64,000 nt of DNA from Oscillospiraceae bacterium (lineage in GTDB: Bacteria > Bacillota > Clostridia > Oscillospirales > Oscillospiraceae), in NCBI GenBank assembly GCA_017516065.1, contig JAFWDQ010000012.1:54435-118434 (forward strand), written 5' to 3'. The position numbers and the translations under genes were made by a program. Within the stretch, counting starts at the first letter, position 1; the number at the start of each line of letters is the position of its first letter. The notes below the pieces were generated by a model. That model did no database searches, was not told where the DNA came from, and saw nothing but the letters and a program-made list of their open reading frames with translations. Below are positions 8,597 through 18,131 of this stretch, in pieces.

Positions 8597-9235
8597 ATGA
8601 ACGACCCTTACAGCGTCCTCGGCGTCAGTTCAAACGCCAGCGACGATGAAATCAAACGGGTGTACCGTGATCTGGCACGAAAATATCACCCTGACAATTT
8701 TCAGAATAACCCTCTTGCCGATCTGGCGGAGGAGAAGATGAAGGAGATCAACGAGGCGTACGAGGCGATCACGCGCATGCGCAGCGGCGGCTCATCCTCC
8801 TATTCCGGCACACGCAGCGGCGGCTCCTCCTATTCCGGCGGCGCTTCCGGCAGCAGTTACGGTGCCGGGTCCTCTTATGCCGGCGGGAATATGGCCCTGT
8901 ATGCCCAGATCCGCAACGCCATCAACAGCGGTCATCTGGATCTGGCGGAGCATCTGCTCCAGCAGGCGCCGCAGAATGCCGAGTGGCATTTCCTCGCCGG
9001 CAGCATTGCCTATCGGCGGGGCTGGATGGACGAGGCCCTGCAGCAGTACAACCGGGCCTGTCAGATGGATCCGTCCAATATGGAGTATCGTCGGGCTCTG
9101 GACTACATGCAGAGAGCCGGCGTGGTCTATCGGTCTGCCGGATTCCCCAGTATGCGAAGCTTCGGCGGCCTTACGGCCACGGAGTGCTGCGCCTCACTGC
9201 TGTGCGCCAACTGTCTGTGCCACGGGGGCTGCTGA
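8597..9235 (+). CDS. J-domain protein with TPR-like region and Cys-rich tail
   Basis: A 212-residue protein. Residues 1-60 form a DnaJ domain with the essential HPD motif (KYHPDN), so it should stimulate a DnaK-type Hsp70. A Ser/Gly/Tyr low-complexity linker (about 65-100) follows, then a helical TPR-like region (about 105-175, [20 protein letters not shown]), and a C-terminus with six Cys residues in about 20 residues ([17 protein letters not shown]). It lacks the zinc-finger and C-terminal substrate domains of true DnaJ. ATG 8597 is chosen for the AGGAG 7 bases upstream. No TRASH-like or other named zinc domain was recognised in the tail. Confidence 0.85.
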   Translation: MNDPYSVLGVSSNASDDEIKRVYRDLARKYHPDNFQNNPLADLAEEKMKEINEAYEAITRMRSGGSSSYSGTRSGGSSYSGGASGSSYGAGSSYAGGNMALYAQIRNAINSGHLDLAEHLLQQAPQNAEWHFLAGSIAYRRGWMDEALQQYNRACQMDPSNMEYRRALDYMQRAGVVYRSAGFPSMRSFGGLTATECCASLLCANCLCHGGC

Positions 9236-9238
9236 CAG

Positions 9239-9760
9239 ATGAGGAACGACCGCACTTTCTCCATTACCTTCTGCGCCATGCTGGCGGCGCTGTCTGTGGT
9301 GCTGCTGCTTGTCGCGTCATTTCTGCCCTCAGGGCAGCTGGGCATGGCCGCCATTGTCGGACTGCTTCCTGCGGCGGCGGTCATCAGCGCCGGAGGCCGG
9401 AAGGCAGGGCTGGCCTGCTATATCGTCACCGCGCTGCTGGGCTTCCTGCTTCTGCCGACAAAATTCGCCGTACTGCTGTATACGGTGCTGTTCGGCCACT
9501 ACGCCGTGGTGAAAAGCCTGCTGGAGCAGATCAAAAACCCGGTCCTGATGTGGGCCTGCAAGCTCATTGTCTGCAACGCCCTGTTCACGGTTCTCATCCT
9601 GGGCTTCCGTTCTCTGCTTCTCGGCGGCCTGCCGGAGCGTCTGCAGCATGTCCCGCTGCTTTATCTCGGCGGCAGTATCGCATTTATTGTCTATGATCTT
9701 GTCTTTTCCATGCTGATCCGCTTCTACCGACAGCGGATCGGCCCTTATATCAGACGGTAA
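9239..9760 (+). CDS. Multi-pass membrane protein, possibly ECF-S-like
   Basis: A 173-residue, strongly hydrophobic protein with about five predicted membrane helices (near residues 8-30, 36-52, 58-85, 105-125 and 140-160) and a basic C-terminus (RFYRQRIGPYIRR). Size and layout resemble small ECF-transporter S components or the DUF2232-type membrane proteins of Firmicutes, but no diagnostic motif was found. It starts 3 bases after the J-domain gene and ends 13 bases before yicC, so it is part of the same transcript. Function unknown. Confidence 0.65.
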   Translation: MRNDRTFSITFCAMLAALSVVLLLVASFLPSGQLGMAAIVGLLPAAAVISAGGRKAGLACYIVTALLGFLLLPTKFAVLLYTVLFGHYAVVKSLLEQIKNPVLMWACKLIVCNALFTVLILGFRSLLLGGLPERLQHVPLLYLGGSIAFIVYDLVFSMLIRFYRQRIGPYIRR

Positions 9761-9773
9761 AGGAGCGTTTTTT

Positions 9774-10652
9774 TTGATCAAAAGTATGACCGGCTACGGC
9801 CGGCGGTGTGAGGAGCTGGGTGATAAGCGCATCACCGTGGAGCTCCGCTCCGTTAACAACCGATACCTGGACTGCAATGTCAAACTGCCCCGCATCTATA
9901 TCTGTGCCGAGGACGCACTGAAAAAGCGGGTGCAGAGCAGGATCTCCCGGGGCAAGGTGGACCTGTTCGTCACTGTAGAGCATATCGGCGAGGACGCTGT
10001 CTGCGTCACGCTGAATCAAACGGTGGCTCAGGGTTATTACCGGGCTCTGCGGGAGATGGCCGACACATATGAGCTGCAGGACGACATCTCCGTGTCCCTG
10101 CTCTCCAAGTTCCCCGACGTGTTTACTGTTGAGAGGCAGGAGGAGGATCTGGACGCTGTGACGGCAGACCTTTGCACGGTTCTGGACGGCGCTCTGGACG
10201 CTTTCCAGGAGATGCGGGCCCGGGAAGGGGAGCAGATGGCGCTGGATATCCGGAGCCGTCTGGCTGTCATCGAGGGGCTCACGGGAAAGATCGAGGAGCG
10301 GTCTCCCCAGACCACGGCGGAGTATCGTGCCAAGCTGGAGCAGCGCATTCGTGAACTGCTGGAGAGCGCCGCAGTGGACGAGCAGCGGCTCCTGACAGAG
10401 GCCGCTATCTTTGCCGACAAGACCGCCGTAGCGGAGGAGACCGTCCGGCTGCGCAGCCACCTGCTGCAGATGGATGGGATGCTGGCGGAGAACGGATCCG
10501 TAGGCCGTAAGCTGGACTTCCTGGTTCAGGAGATGAACCGGGAGGCCAATACCATCGGGTCGAAGTGCAACGATCTGGAGATTTCCGGTTGGGTGGTAGA
10601 TCTGAAATCGGAGATCGAAAAGATCAGGGAACAGGTACAGAACATCGAATAA
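9774..10652 (+). CDS. yicC: YicC/YloC family endoribonuclease
   Basis: A 292-residue protein of the YicC-like family. The start, MIKSMTGYGR, and the C-terminal signature around LDFLVQEMNREANTIGSK and DLEISGWVVDLKSEIEKIREQVQNIE are characteristic. The family has been shown to be a toroidal endoribonuclease implicated in sRNA and RNA turnover. The start codon is TTG 9774, with AAGGAG at 9759-9764; ATG 9786 would remove the conserved first residues. It begins the yicC-remA-gmk-rpoZ-priA order also found in Bacillus. Confidence 0.93.
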   Translation: MIKSMTGYGRRCEELGDKRITVELRSVNNRYLDCNVKLPRIYICAEDALKKRVQSRISRGKVDLFVTVEHIGEDAVCVTLNQTVAQGYYRALREMADTYELQDDISVSLLSKFPDVFTVERQEEDLDAVTADLCTVLDGALDAFQEMRAREGEQMALDIRSRLAVIEGLTGKIEERSPQTTAEYRAKLEQRIRELLESAAVDEQRLLTEAAIFADKTAVAEETVRLRSHLLQMDGMLAENGSVGRKLDFLVQEMNREANTIGSKCNDLEISGWVVDLKSEIEKIREQVQNIE

Positions 10653-10667
10653 GGGGTAGACTTTATT

Positions 10668-10934
10668 ATGAAACTGATCAATATCGGATTTGGCAATATG
10701 ATCTCCGTGGCCCGTCTGATTGCCATCGTCAGCCCGGACTCCGCACCGATCAAGCGGATCATCCAGGAGGCGAAGGAGTCCGGCCGTCTCATCGACGCCA
10801 CCTACGGCAGACGCACCCGGGCTGTCATCATCATGGACAGCGATCATATCATTCTTTCGGCCATCCAGCCTGAGACCGTGGCCAATCGTCTCGGTGACCG
10901 TCCGGCAGAGCCGGAGGTCCCGGTGGAGGATTGA
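10668..10934 (+). CDS. remA: RemA/DUF370 DNA-binding regulator
   Basis: An 88-residue RemA (YlzA) protein. The family pattern [21 protein letters not shown] opens the protein, and the [28 protein letters not shown] core is complete, including the basic RRTR stretch used for DNA contact. In B. subtilis RemA forms an octameric ring that activates biofilm matrix and osmoprotection operons. It lies between yicC and gmk, the usual place. The last 10 residues ([10 protein letters not shown]) form an acidic tail beyond the core. Confidence 0.94.
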   Translation: MKLINIGFGNMISVARLIAIVSPDSAPIKRIIQEAKESGRLIDATYGRRTRAVIIMDSDHIILSAIQPETVANRLGDRPAEPEVPVED

Positions 10935-10936
10935 GT

Positions 10937-11533
10937 ATGGAACAGCCTGCCCTGCTTGTCATTATCTCCGGTCCGTCCGGTACGGGGAAAAGCACAGTGA
11001 TCCGGGAGATCATGCGTCGCCGGACGCTGTTTTTCTCCGTGTCCTGCACCACCCGGCCCATGCGGGAGGGAGAGCGGGACGGCGTGGATTACCACTTCAT
11101 CAGCCGGGAGCGGTTTGAGCAGCTTATCGCGGAGGATGCGCTGTTGGAATATGCGGAGTACGCAGGCCGCTTCTACGGCACGCCCCGGAGACCGGCGGAG
11201 GAGCAGATGGCCCGCGGCACGGACGTGCTGCTGGACATCGAGGTGCAGGGGGCCCGGCAGGTCCGGGACCGGATGCCGGACGCCGTGTCCGTTTTCCTTA
11301 CGCCGCCCTCCTGGGAAGAGCTGGAGCGCCGGCTCCGCAACCGGGGAACGGACAGCGAGGAGATGATCCGTCGGCGGCTGGAGACGGCCCGGGGCGAGCT
11401 GGACGAGGCCCGCACCTACGACTATCTGGTGGTCAACGACGAGGTGACTGCGGCGGCGGACCGGATCTGCGCCATCCTCGACGGGGAGCGCTGCCGTACA
11501 TCCCGCTGCGCCGCATTTTTCTCTGAGATCTGA
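10937..11533 (+). CDS. gmk: Guanylate kinase
   Basis: A 198-residue GMP kinase (ATP + GMP to ADP + GDP). The P-loop GPSGTGKST is at residues 11-19. The GMP-binding segment runs from SCTTRPMREGE to GVDYHF, and the lid Arg residues are in RRRLETA. ATG 10937 is preferred over TTG 10931 because GGAGG at 10925-10929 is better spaced. It overlaps no gene but follows remA almost directly and precedes rpoZ. Confidence 0.95.
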   Translation: MEQPALLVIISGPSGTGKSTVIREIMRRRTLFFSVSCTTRPMREGERDGVDYHFISRERFEQLIAEDALLEYAEYAGRFYGTPRRPAEEQMARGTDVLLDIEVQGARQVRDRMPDAVSVFLTPPSWEELERRLRNRGTDSEEMIRRRLETARGELDEARTYDYLVVNDEVTAAADRICAILDGERCRTSRCAAFFSEI

Positions 11534-11557
11534 ATCGAGCAGAAAGGACGATTTTCT

Positions 11558-11758
11558 ATGTTATATCCTGCCATGTCGGAGCTTCTGAAGCATGTGAACA
11601 ACCGGTACCTGCTGGTCAATGTTGTGGCTAACCGGGCCCGTGAGATCGCGGCTGATGCCGAGGAGGAGGGCATCTCCATGGAGCAGAAGCCCGTGAGCAT
11701 CGCCATCCAGGAGATCGCGGACGGCAAGCTGGACACCATTATCCAGCAGGAAGAGTGA
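11558..11758 (+). CDS. rpoZ: RNA polymerase omega subunit
   Basis: A 66-residue omega subunit, short as in most Firmicutes. The conserved NRYLLVNVVANRAREI segment and the following KPVSIAIQEIADGKL, which clamp the beta-prime C-terminus, are present. AGAAAGGACG precedes the ATG. It sits between gmk and priA, its usual neighbours. Confidence 0.93.
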   Translation: MLYPAMSELLKHVNNRYLLVNVVANRAREIAADAEEEGISMEQKPVSIAIQEIADGKLDTIIQQEE

Positions 11759-11770
11759 TCCGGAACGTCT

Positions 11771-14266
11771 ATGGACAGTTCTTCCCAATCGCATCCGGCG
11801 GGGACGTCGTTGTTGGCACGGCTGGCGGTCTCCGCCGCCGTCTATACCAGCGATAAGCCCTACACCTATCTGGTTCCGGACGCGCTCCGGGATCGGGCCG
11901 CGGTGGGAATGCGAGTCCTGGTGCCCTTCGGACGGGGCAATCGCAGCAGCGAGGGCCTGATCCTTTCTCTGGAGGAGGGGCCCAGAGAGAAGGCGATGAA
12001 GTACATCACCGCCTTGCTGGACCCGGACCCTGTTCTCGATGCAGAGGGGATTCGGCTGGCCGTCTGGCTGCGGGAACGCTGCTTCTGCACGCTGTACGAC
12101 GCTGTGAAGGCCATGCTGCCCGCTGGGCTGTGGTTCTCTCTGAAGGACCGTTACCGAATCGCCGACGGCGTTGCGGCAGACCGGCTGGAACAGGCAATGG
12201 CGCAGTCGGAGGACTGCGCCAGGATCCTGACGTATCTGTCCGCGCTGTCCGGCGCCGGAGCGGAGCGGAGCGCGCTTCAGCAGGTGATCCCGGACCCGTC
12301 GCCGGTGCTCCGGGACCTTGTCCGGGACGGCGTTCTGGTCAAGGAGACCCACGCCGCCAGAGGCGTGGGGGAGAAGCGTATCCGCTTTGCCGCGCTTGCC
12401 GCATCTGCCGACGTTATCCGGGAGCGGATGGCCGGCAGGGAGAAGACGGCGCCCATGCGTTGGGCCGTTGTCGAGCATCTGGCGCTTTCCGGACGGATCC
12501 CCGTGGAGGAGCTTCGCTACTATACCGGCGCTTCCGCCGCCACCCTGACCGCCATGAAAAAGGCGGGCCTGATCTCCGTCACGGAGGAGACGGCCTTTCG
12601 CCGGCCCGGCCACGCCGCATGGACGGAGGCGGAGCCCATCGTTCTCACGGCTCCGCAGCAGGAGGTCTACGAGTCTCTTTCGGACCTGCGGCGGAGCGGA
12701 GAGCCCGCTGCGGCGCTGCTCTATGGCGTCACCGGCTGCGGCAAGACCTCCGTCTATATCCGGCTGATCGAGGACACCCTTGCCGAGGGCAGGAGCGCTC
12801 TCGTCCTGGTGCCGGAGATCGCACTGACACCTCAGCTGCTGCAGCAGTTCGGCAGTCATTTCGGCGACAGGGTGGCCATTTTACACAGCAGTCTGACCCC
12901 CGGAGAGCGGTATGACGAGTGGAAGCGGATCAAGACCGGGGCGGCAAGTGTCGTCCTGGGCACCCGATCCGCCGTCTTCGCCCCCTGCGGGGAGCTGGGG
13001 CTGCTGATCCTGGATGAGGAACAGGAGCACACCTATAAATCGGAGAATATACCCCGCTATCACGCCCGGGATGTGGCGAAATATCGCTGCTTCCAGAGCA
13101 AGTGCCTGCTGCTGCTGGGCTCCGCCACCCCCTCGGTGGAGAGCATGTATCTGGCCCGGCAGGGGACCTATCATCTGCTGACCATCCCGGAGAGATACGA
13201 GAGCCGCCCCATGCCGGAGGTGCTCATCAGCGATATGCGGCAGGAGCTGCGGAGCGGAAACGGCGGCACACTGGGCGGCCTTTTGCAGGAGGAACTGCGG
13301 AAAAATCTGGACCGGGGGGAGCAGAGCATCCTCTTTATCAACCGCCGGGGCAACAGTCCCATGGTCCACTGCGGCGCCTGCGGCGAAGTGCCTTTCTGTC
13401 CCCGGTGCAGCGTGCGGCTGACCTATCACTCTGCCAACGGACGGCTTATGTGCCACTATTGCGGACATTCTGAGCCGATGCCGCCGGAGTGTCCCGCCTG
13501 CGGAGGGAAACTGAGCTTTCTGGGCGCCGGGACCCAGCGGGTCCAGGAGGAGCTGGAGGCCCTGTTCCCGGGTACAGCCGTTCTGCGCATGGACGCGGAT
13601 ACCCTGTCCGCCGCCAACGGCCACGAGGCGATGCTGAGCCGCTTTGAGCGGGAGCGGATCCCCATCCTGCTGGGGACCCAGATGGTGACCAAGGGACTGA
13701 ATTTTTCCAACGTCACCCTGGTGGGCGTTCTGGCCGCGGATCTGTCCCTGTATGTGGACGACTACCGGGCAGGAGAGCGGACCTTCTCCCTGATCACCCA
13801 GGCCATCGGCCGGGCCGGTCGGGGAGACAAGCCGGGCCGGGCCGTGATCCAGACCTACACACCTGGAAATGAAGTGATCCTGGCCGCTGCCCGGCAGGAT
13901 TACGACGCGTTCTATGAACTGGAGATCGCCCGCCGGCAGCTCCACGGCTACCCGCCTGTGCGGGACCGCTACGTCCTCGTTGTCGTGGGCAGAGAGGAGC
14001 TGGCGGTGCTTCAGGGGGCCGCACGGCTCTGTGAGCAGCTCAGGAAGGCGCTGCACCGGGCAGACCGGCTCTATCAAACCATTCTTTTGGGCCCTGCGCC
14101 GGCTGCTATCGTCAAAGTAAAGGAGCAGTATCGTTACCGGATCACGGTCTGCGGTACGTCGGACAAGACCCTGCGGGCCGTTCTGGCCAACACCGTCGGA
14201 GCTTTTCAGCGGGACAAGGTCAATCGCGGCCTGACCGCCTACGCGGACCATGACCCGGAGGGCTGA
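11771..14266 (+). CDS. priA: Primosomal protein N' (replication restart helicase)
   Basis: An 831-residue PriA, a superfamily 2 DNA helicase that recognises stalled forks and loads the replicative helicase. The N-terminal 3'-DNA-binding and winged-helix domains occupy about residues 1-290. Helicase motifs include Walker A GVTGCGKTS near residue 325 and the DEEQEH box near residue 420. The zinc cluster, with eight Cys, lies at about residues 535-580 (CGACGEVPFCPRC, then CHYCGH and CPACGG). Late motifs include QMVTKGLNF and QAIGRAGRG. Length is slightly above B. subtilis PriA. The start was taken at ATG 11771, 12 bases after rpoZ. Confidence 0.96.
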   Translation: MDSSSQSHPAGTSLLARLAVSAAVYTSDKPYTYLVPDALRDRAAVGMRVLVPFGRGNRSSEGLILSLEEGPREKAMKYITALLDPDPVLDAEGIRLAVWLRERCFCTLYDAVKAMLPAGLWFSLKDRYRIADGVAADRLEQAMAQSEDCARILTYLSALSGAGAERSALQQVIPDPSPVLRDLVRDGVLVKETHAARGVGEKRIRFAALAASADVIRERMAGREKTAPMRWAVVEHLALSGRIPVEELRYYTGASAATLTAMKKAGLISVTEETAFRRPGHAAWTEAEPIVLTAPQQEVYESLSDLRRSGEPAAALLYGVTGCGKTSVYIRLIEDTLAEGRSALVLVPEIALTPQLLQQFGSHFGDRVAILHSSLTPGERYDEWKRIKTGAASVVLGTRSAVFAPCGELGLLILDEEQEHTYKSENIPRYHARDVAKYRCFQSKCLLLLGSATPSVESMYLARQGTYHLLTIPERYESRPMPEVLISDMRQELRSGNGGTLGGLLQEELRKNLDRGEQSILFINRRGNSPMVHCGACGEVPFCPRCSVRLTYHSANGRLMCHYCGHSEPMPPECPACGGKLSFLGAGTQRVQEELEALFPGTAVLRMDADTLSAANGHEAMLSRFERERIPILLGTQMVTKGLNFSNVTLVGVLAADLSLYVDDYRAGERTFSLITQAIGRAGRGDKPGRAVIQTYTPGNEVILAAARQDYDAFYELEIARRQLHGYPPVRDRYVLVVVGREELAVLQGAARLCEQLRKALHRADRLYQTILLGPAPAAIVKVKEQYRYRITVCGTSDKTLRAVLANTVGAFQRDKVNRGLTAYADHDPEG

Positions 14267-14288
14267 ATTTTGGAAGGAGAACCTGGCT

Positions 14289-14825
14289 ATGTCTGTTCGG
14301 AAGATCATACAGCGTGGAGACCCCGTATTGAATAAAAAAGCGCATCCCGTCACCAACTTTGACGAGAAGCTGCACACGCTTCTGGATGAGATGAAGGAGA
14401 CTTTGGATCGGGCCGACGGCGTGGGCCTCGCAGCGCCTCAGCTGGGACTGCTGCGCCGTGTCGTACTGGTGCTGGACACCAACAACGAAAACAAGCCCAT
14501 CGAGCTGGTCAATCCCCGGATCATTGCCTCTTCCGGTGAGGAGCGCGGGGTGGAGGGCTGTTTGAGTGTGGCGGGCCTGTACGGCTACGTTACCCGGCCC
14601 ACCGAGGTGACGGTGGAGGCCCAGGACCGCTATGGCGAGACATTTACCGTTACCGGCACCGGCCTGACGGCCCGCTGCTTCTGTCATGAGATCGATCATC
14701 TGGAGGGCCACCTTTTTGTTGAGCTCACCGATCATCTCTATACCAGCGAGGAGATCGACGAACTGGAGGCCGAGAAGGACGACAAAAAGCGTGAAAAGCG
14801 CGGCCGCCGTACAAAGAAAGGGTAA
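14289..14825 (+). CDS. def: Peptide deformylase
   Basis: A 178-residue peptide deformylase, which removes the formyl group from nascent proteins with a metal ion. All three motifs are present: GVGLAAPQLG near residue 46, EGCLSV near residue 91 (Cys metal ligand) and HEIDHLEGHLF near residue 133 (two His ligands and the catalytic Glu). ATG 14289 is used because AAGGAGA lies 8-9 bases upstream; a longer frame from 14250 lies inside the priA end. A Lys/Arg-rich tail of about 20 residues follows the catalytic core. It is paired with fmt, as is common. Confidence 0.96.
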   Translation: MSVRKIIQRGDPVLNKKAHPVTNFDEKLHTLLDEMKETLDRADGVGLAAPQLGLLRRVVLVLDTNNENKPIELVNPRIIASSGEERGVEGCLSVAGLYGYVTRPTEVTVEAQDRYGETFTVTGTGLTARCFCHEIDHLEGHLFVELTDHLYTSEEIDELEAEKDDKKREKRGRRTKKG

Positions 14826-14828
14826 GGC

Positions 14829-15761
14829 ATGAAGATCGTATTTATGGGCACCCCGGAGTTTGCTCTGGCGTCTCTTGCGCGGCTCTATGAGGCAGGCCAC
14901 GAGATCGTGGGGGTCTATACCCAGCCGGATAAGCCGAAAAACCGGGGGATGAAGATGATCCTCAGCCCCGTCAAGACCTTTGCTCTCGCTCATGACATCC
15001 CTGTTTTCCAGCCCGTGTCCCTGAAAAAGACGGAGGCGGAGACGGCGGAGCAGCTGCGCGCTCTGGCTCCGGATCTGATCGTCGTGGCGGCCTACGGCAA
15101 GATCCTGCCCGACGCGGTGCTGCAGGCGGCCCCTCTGGGCTGCATCAACGTCCACGCCTCTCTGCTGCCCAAATATCGCGGCGCCGCGCCCATCAACTGG
15201 GCGGTGCTGAACGGCGAGCGGGAGACAGGCGTTACCATTATGCACGTGGCCCCGGAGCTGGACGCCGGGGATATGATCCTTGCCGGCTCCACGGAGATCG
15301 GTGAGAACGAGACGGCGGCGGAGCTCTACGACCGGCTGAAGGTGCTGGGCGCTGAACTGCTGCTGGAAGCCGTCGAACAGATCCAGGCGGGGACGGCCCC
15401 AAGAACACCCCAGGACCACGCCGCCTCCACTTATGCGCCGATGCTGAGCAAGGAGCTCTCGCCGGTGGACTGGAACAGGCCTGCCGGAGAGATCCATAAT
15501 CAGGTCCGGGGGCTCCAGCCCTGGCCAACGGCCTGCGGAGAGATACAGGGCACCACGTTCAAGATCCACCGCACCTGCGTTTCGGAGGAGCAGGAGGAAG
15601 GAAAGCGCCCCGGCGCTGTTCTTCGGGCGGATAAGAACGGCATCGCAGTTGTCTGCGGCGGTGGCACGGTGCTCTGCATCAGGGAACTGCAGGTCCAGGG
15701 AGGAAAACGGATGCAGGCGTCTGCCTATCTGCTGGGCCACCCCATGGAGCCGGATGTATGA
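14829..15761 (+). CDS. fmt: Methionyl-tRNA formyltransferase
   Basis: A 310-residue Fmt, which formylates initiator Met-tRNA with 10-formyl-THF. The N-terminal formyltransferase domain begins KIVFMGTPEFA and has the catalytic Asn-His-Asp set in CINVHASLLPKYRGAAPINW near residue 108 and in LDAGDM near residue 145. The C-terminal OB-like tRNA-binding domain spans about residues 205-305. It overlaps rsmB by 4 bases and follows def by 3 bases. Confidence 0.96.
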   Translation: MKIVFMGTPEFALASLARLYEAGHEIVGVYTQPDKPKNRGMKMILSPVKTFALAHDIPVFQPVSLKKTEAETAEQLRALAPDLIVVAAYGKILPDAVLQAAPLGCINVHASLLPKYRGAAPINWAVLNGERETGVTIMHVAPELDAGDMILAGSTEIGENETAAELYDRLKVLGAELLLEAVEQIQAGTAPRTPQDHAASTYAPMLSKELSPVDWNRPAGEIHNQVRGLQPWPTACGEIQGTTFKIHRTCVSEEQEEGKRPGAVLRADKNGIAVVCGGGTVLCIRELQVQGGKRMQASAYLLGHPMEPDV

Positions 15762-17095
15762 GCCGGACGCCGGAGCCTGACGCCCGGGCCACAGCGCTCT
15801 TTGCTCTGGAGGCCTATGAGAAAAGCGGTGCGTGGACAGACGCCTACCTGGCTGAGGCCATCCGACGAAACGGACTGGACGGCCGGGCAGCCGCACTGGC
15901 TTCCCGGCTGACGGCGGGGGTGCTGCAGAACAGGACACTGCTGGATTATTATCTTACCCGGTTTTCCTCCATGCCTTTGAAAAAAATGGACCGGGGAATC
16001 CTCTGCATCCTGCGGCTGGGCGCCTATCAGCTCTGCTTTCTCGACCGTATCCCCGCCCACGCGGTGGTGAATGAGGCGGTGAAACAGGTGCGCTTGTATG
16101 CCGCGCCCAGAGCCGCTGGTATGGTCAACGCGATTCTGCGCGCCCTGATCCGCGGACCGCTCCCGGAGATCGAGGGCAAAACACCGGAGGAGCGTCTGGC
16201 GCTGCGGTACAGTCATCCGGTATGGCTGGTTCGGGAGCTGTGCCGAAGGATCGGGGAGGAGGGAACAGAGGCGTTTCTCGCCGCGGACAATCAGCCCGCA
16301 GCCCTCTGTGCTCAGGTCAACACGTTAAAGACGGATACTCCGACCTTAAAAGCCGCTCTGGAGGCGGAGGGCGTCGCCGTATCGGCGCACCCCCTTCTGG
16401 CCGACGCACTGCTTTTGGAGCATACCGGCGCGCTGGAACGTCTCACCGCATGGAAAGAGGGGGGCTTTTACATCCAGGACGCTGCCGCCCGGCTGGCGGT
16501 AACGGCGGCGGAGCCGGAGCCTGGCTTCCGGGTGCTGGACGCCTGTGCCGCCCCGGGAGGCAAAAGTTTAGCGGCTGCCATCGCCATGAAAAACGAGGGA
16601 GCCGTGACGGCCTGTGACATCCATCCGAAAAAGCTGGCGCGGATCGTGCCCTCGGCCCAGCGGCTGGGGATCACCTGCATCGGAACAGAGACGGCGGACG
16701 GCCGGGAGTTCCGCCCGGCATGGGAGGCGGCCTTCGACCTTGTTCTTGCCGACGTGCCCTGCTCCGGGCTGGGGACCATCCGGAAAAAGCCGGAGATCCG
16801 CTATAAGGACCCGGCCCAGCTGGAGGCCCTGCCGGAGATCCAGATCGCGCTGCTGAACAATCTCTGCCGCTATGTGAAGCCCGGCGGCGTCCTGCTCTAT
16901 TCCACCTGCACGGTGCTGGAGCGGGAGAACGAGGCGGTCGTGAAGCGGTTTTTACACGAGAATACCGCGTTTTGTCTCGAGCCCTTCGTCCTGCCGGAAC
17001 CCATCGGCAGGGCAGAGGCGGGGATGCTGACCTTCTGGCCGCATCTCCACGGGACGGACGGCTTTTTTGCCGCAAAGATGAGGAGGCGGCCATGA
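15758..17095 (+). CDS. rsmB: 16S rRNA (cytosine967-C5)-methyltransferase
   Basis: A 445-residue RsmB/Sun protein. Residues 1-135 form a NusB-like RNA-binding domain (ARATALFALEAYEKSG to VNAILRALIRG). The C-terminal SAM-dependent domain has DACAAPGGKSL near residue 256, the ADVPCSGLGTIRKKPEIR motif with one catalytic Cys near residue 332, and YSTCTVLERENE with the second Cys near residue 382. It methylates C967 of 16S rRNA. Coupled by 4-base overlaps to fmt and rlmN. Confidence 0.95.
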   Translation: MSRTPEPDARATALFALEAYEKSGAWTDAYLAEAIRRNGLDGRAAALASRLTAGVLQNRTLLDYYLTRFSSMPLKKMDRGILCILRLGAYQLCFLDRIPAHAVVNEAVKQVRLYAAPRAAGMVNAILRALIRGPLPEIEGKTPEERLALRYSHPVWLVRELCRRIGEEGTEAFLAADNQPAALCAQVNTLKTDTPTLKAALEAEGVAVSAHPLLADALLLEHTGALERLTAWKEGGFYIQDAAARLAVTAAEPEPGFRVLDACAAPGGKSLAAAIAMKNEGAVTACDIHPKKLARIVPSAQRLGITCIGTETADGREFRPAWEAAFDLVLADVPCSGLGTIRKKPEIRYKDPAQLEALPEIQIALLNNLCRYVKPGGVLLYSTCTVLERENEAVVKRFLHENTAFCLEPFVLPEPIGRAEAGMLTFWPHLHGTDGFFAAKMRRRP

Positions 17096-18126
17096 CCGAG
17101 ATCAAATCGCTGCTGCCGGAGGAATTGAAGACCGGGCTGACGGAGCTGGGGGAGCCAGCCTTCCGGGCCGGGCAGATCTTTTCCTGGCTGCATAAGGGCG
17201 TTTCCTCCTTCGACGAGATGACGAACCTGCCCCTGACTCTGCGCCAGACACTGGCGGAGCGATATCTTCTCACGGTGCCGGAGATCGTCCGGCGCCAGGT
17301 CTCGCAGGCGGACGGGACGAGGAAATACCTCTGGCGCCTCACGGACGGTAACTGCATCGAAAGCGTTCTCATGCGCTACCACCACGGCAACACGGTCTGC
17401 CTGTCCTCGCAGGTGGGCTGCCGGATGGGTTGTGTCTTCTGCGCTTCGGCGCCCATGGGACATATCCGGAATCTGACGCCGGGGGAGATGCTGGACCAGG
17501 TCCTCTTTACGATCCGGGACAGCGGCGAGACCGTCTCCAATCTGGTGCTGATGGGTATCGGGGAGCCGCTGGATAACTACGACAACGTGATGCGGTTTCT
17601 GCATCTTGTCAACCGGCCCGGTGGACTGGAGATCGGCATGCGCCATATTTCACTGTCCACCTGCGGATTGCCGGAAGGAATTGACAAACTGGCCTCGGAG
17701 AGGTTACAATTAACGTTATCCGTCTCCCTGCACGCACCGGATGATGAGACCCGGTCCCGGATCATGCCTGTGAACCGGGCCGTGGGTGTGGAGAAGCTGT
17801 TTGACGCCTGTCGGCGCTACTTCCGTACCACAGGCCGCCGGATCTCCTACGAGTACGCCATGATCGACGGCGTCAACGACGCGGCCTGGCAGGCGGACCT
17901 GCTGGCGGAGCGTCTGAAGGGAATGCCGGGACACGTCAATCTGATCCCCCTGAACAATGTGCCGGACAGCCCCCTTAAGCCCAGCCGTCATACGGAGGAT
18001 TTTCGCAGACGGCTGGAGCGTCAGGGCGTCACGGTCACGGTGCGGCGGCGGATGGGAAGCGATATCGACGCCGCCTGCGGACAGCTGCGGCGGCATGCGA
18101 TGACAGGTACCACAGAAAAGGAGTGA
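17092..18126 (+). CDS. rlmN: 23S rRNA A2503-C2 methyltransferase
   Basis: A 344-residue radical-SAM enzyme that methylates A2503 of 23S rRNA and A37 of some tRNAs. The 4Fe-4S CxxxCxxC motif is in CRMGCVFCAS near residue 108, and the C-terminal Cys used as the methyl-carrying relay is in AACGQL near residue 335. GIGEPLDNYDNVM supports the SAM-binding core. ATG 17092, with AGGAGG 5 bases upstream, overlaps the end of rsmB. It is followed by the PP2C gene, as in Bacillus. Confidence 0.96.
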   Translation: MTEIKSLLPEELKTGLTELGEPAFRAGQIFSWLHKGVSSFDEMTNLPLTLRQTLAERYLLTVPEIVRRQVSQADGTRKYLWRLTDGNCIESVLMRYHHGNTVCLSSQVGCRMGCVFCASAPMGHIRNLTPGEMLDQVLFTIRDSGETVSNLVLMGIGEPLDNYDNVMRFLHLVNRPGGLEIGMRHISLSTCGLPEGIDKLASERLQLTLSVSLHAPDDETRSRIMPVNRAVGVEKLFDACRRYFRTTGRRISYEYAMIDGVNDAAWQADLLAERLKGMPGHVNLIPLNNVPDSPLKPSRHTEDFRRRLERQGVTVTVRRRMGSDIDAACGQLRRHAMTGTTEKE

Positions 18127-18131
18127 GACGT

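Noticed and set aside
14220..15938. Minus-strand open frame of 572 codons opposite def and fmt
   Set aside because: The plus strand encodes two complete enzymes with all motifs there; the frame is an antisense artefact.
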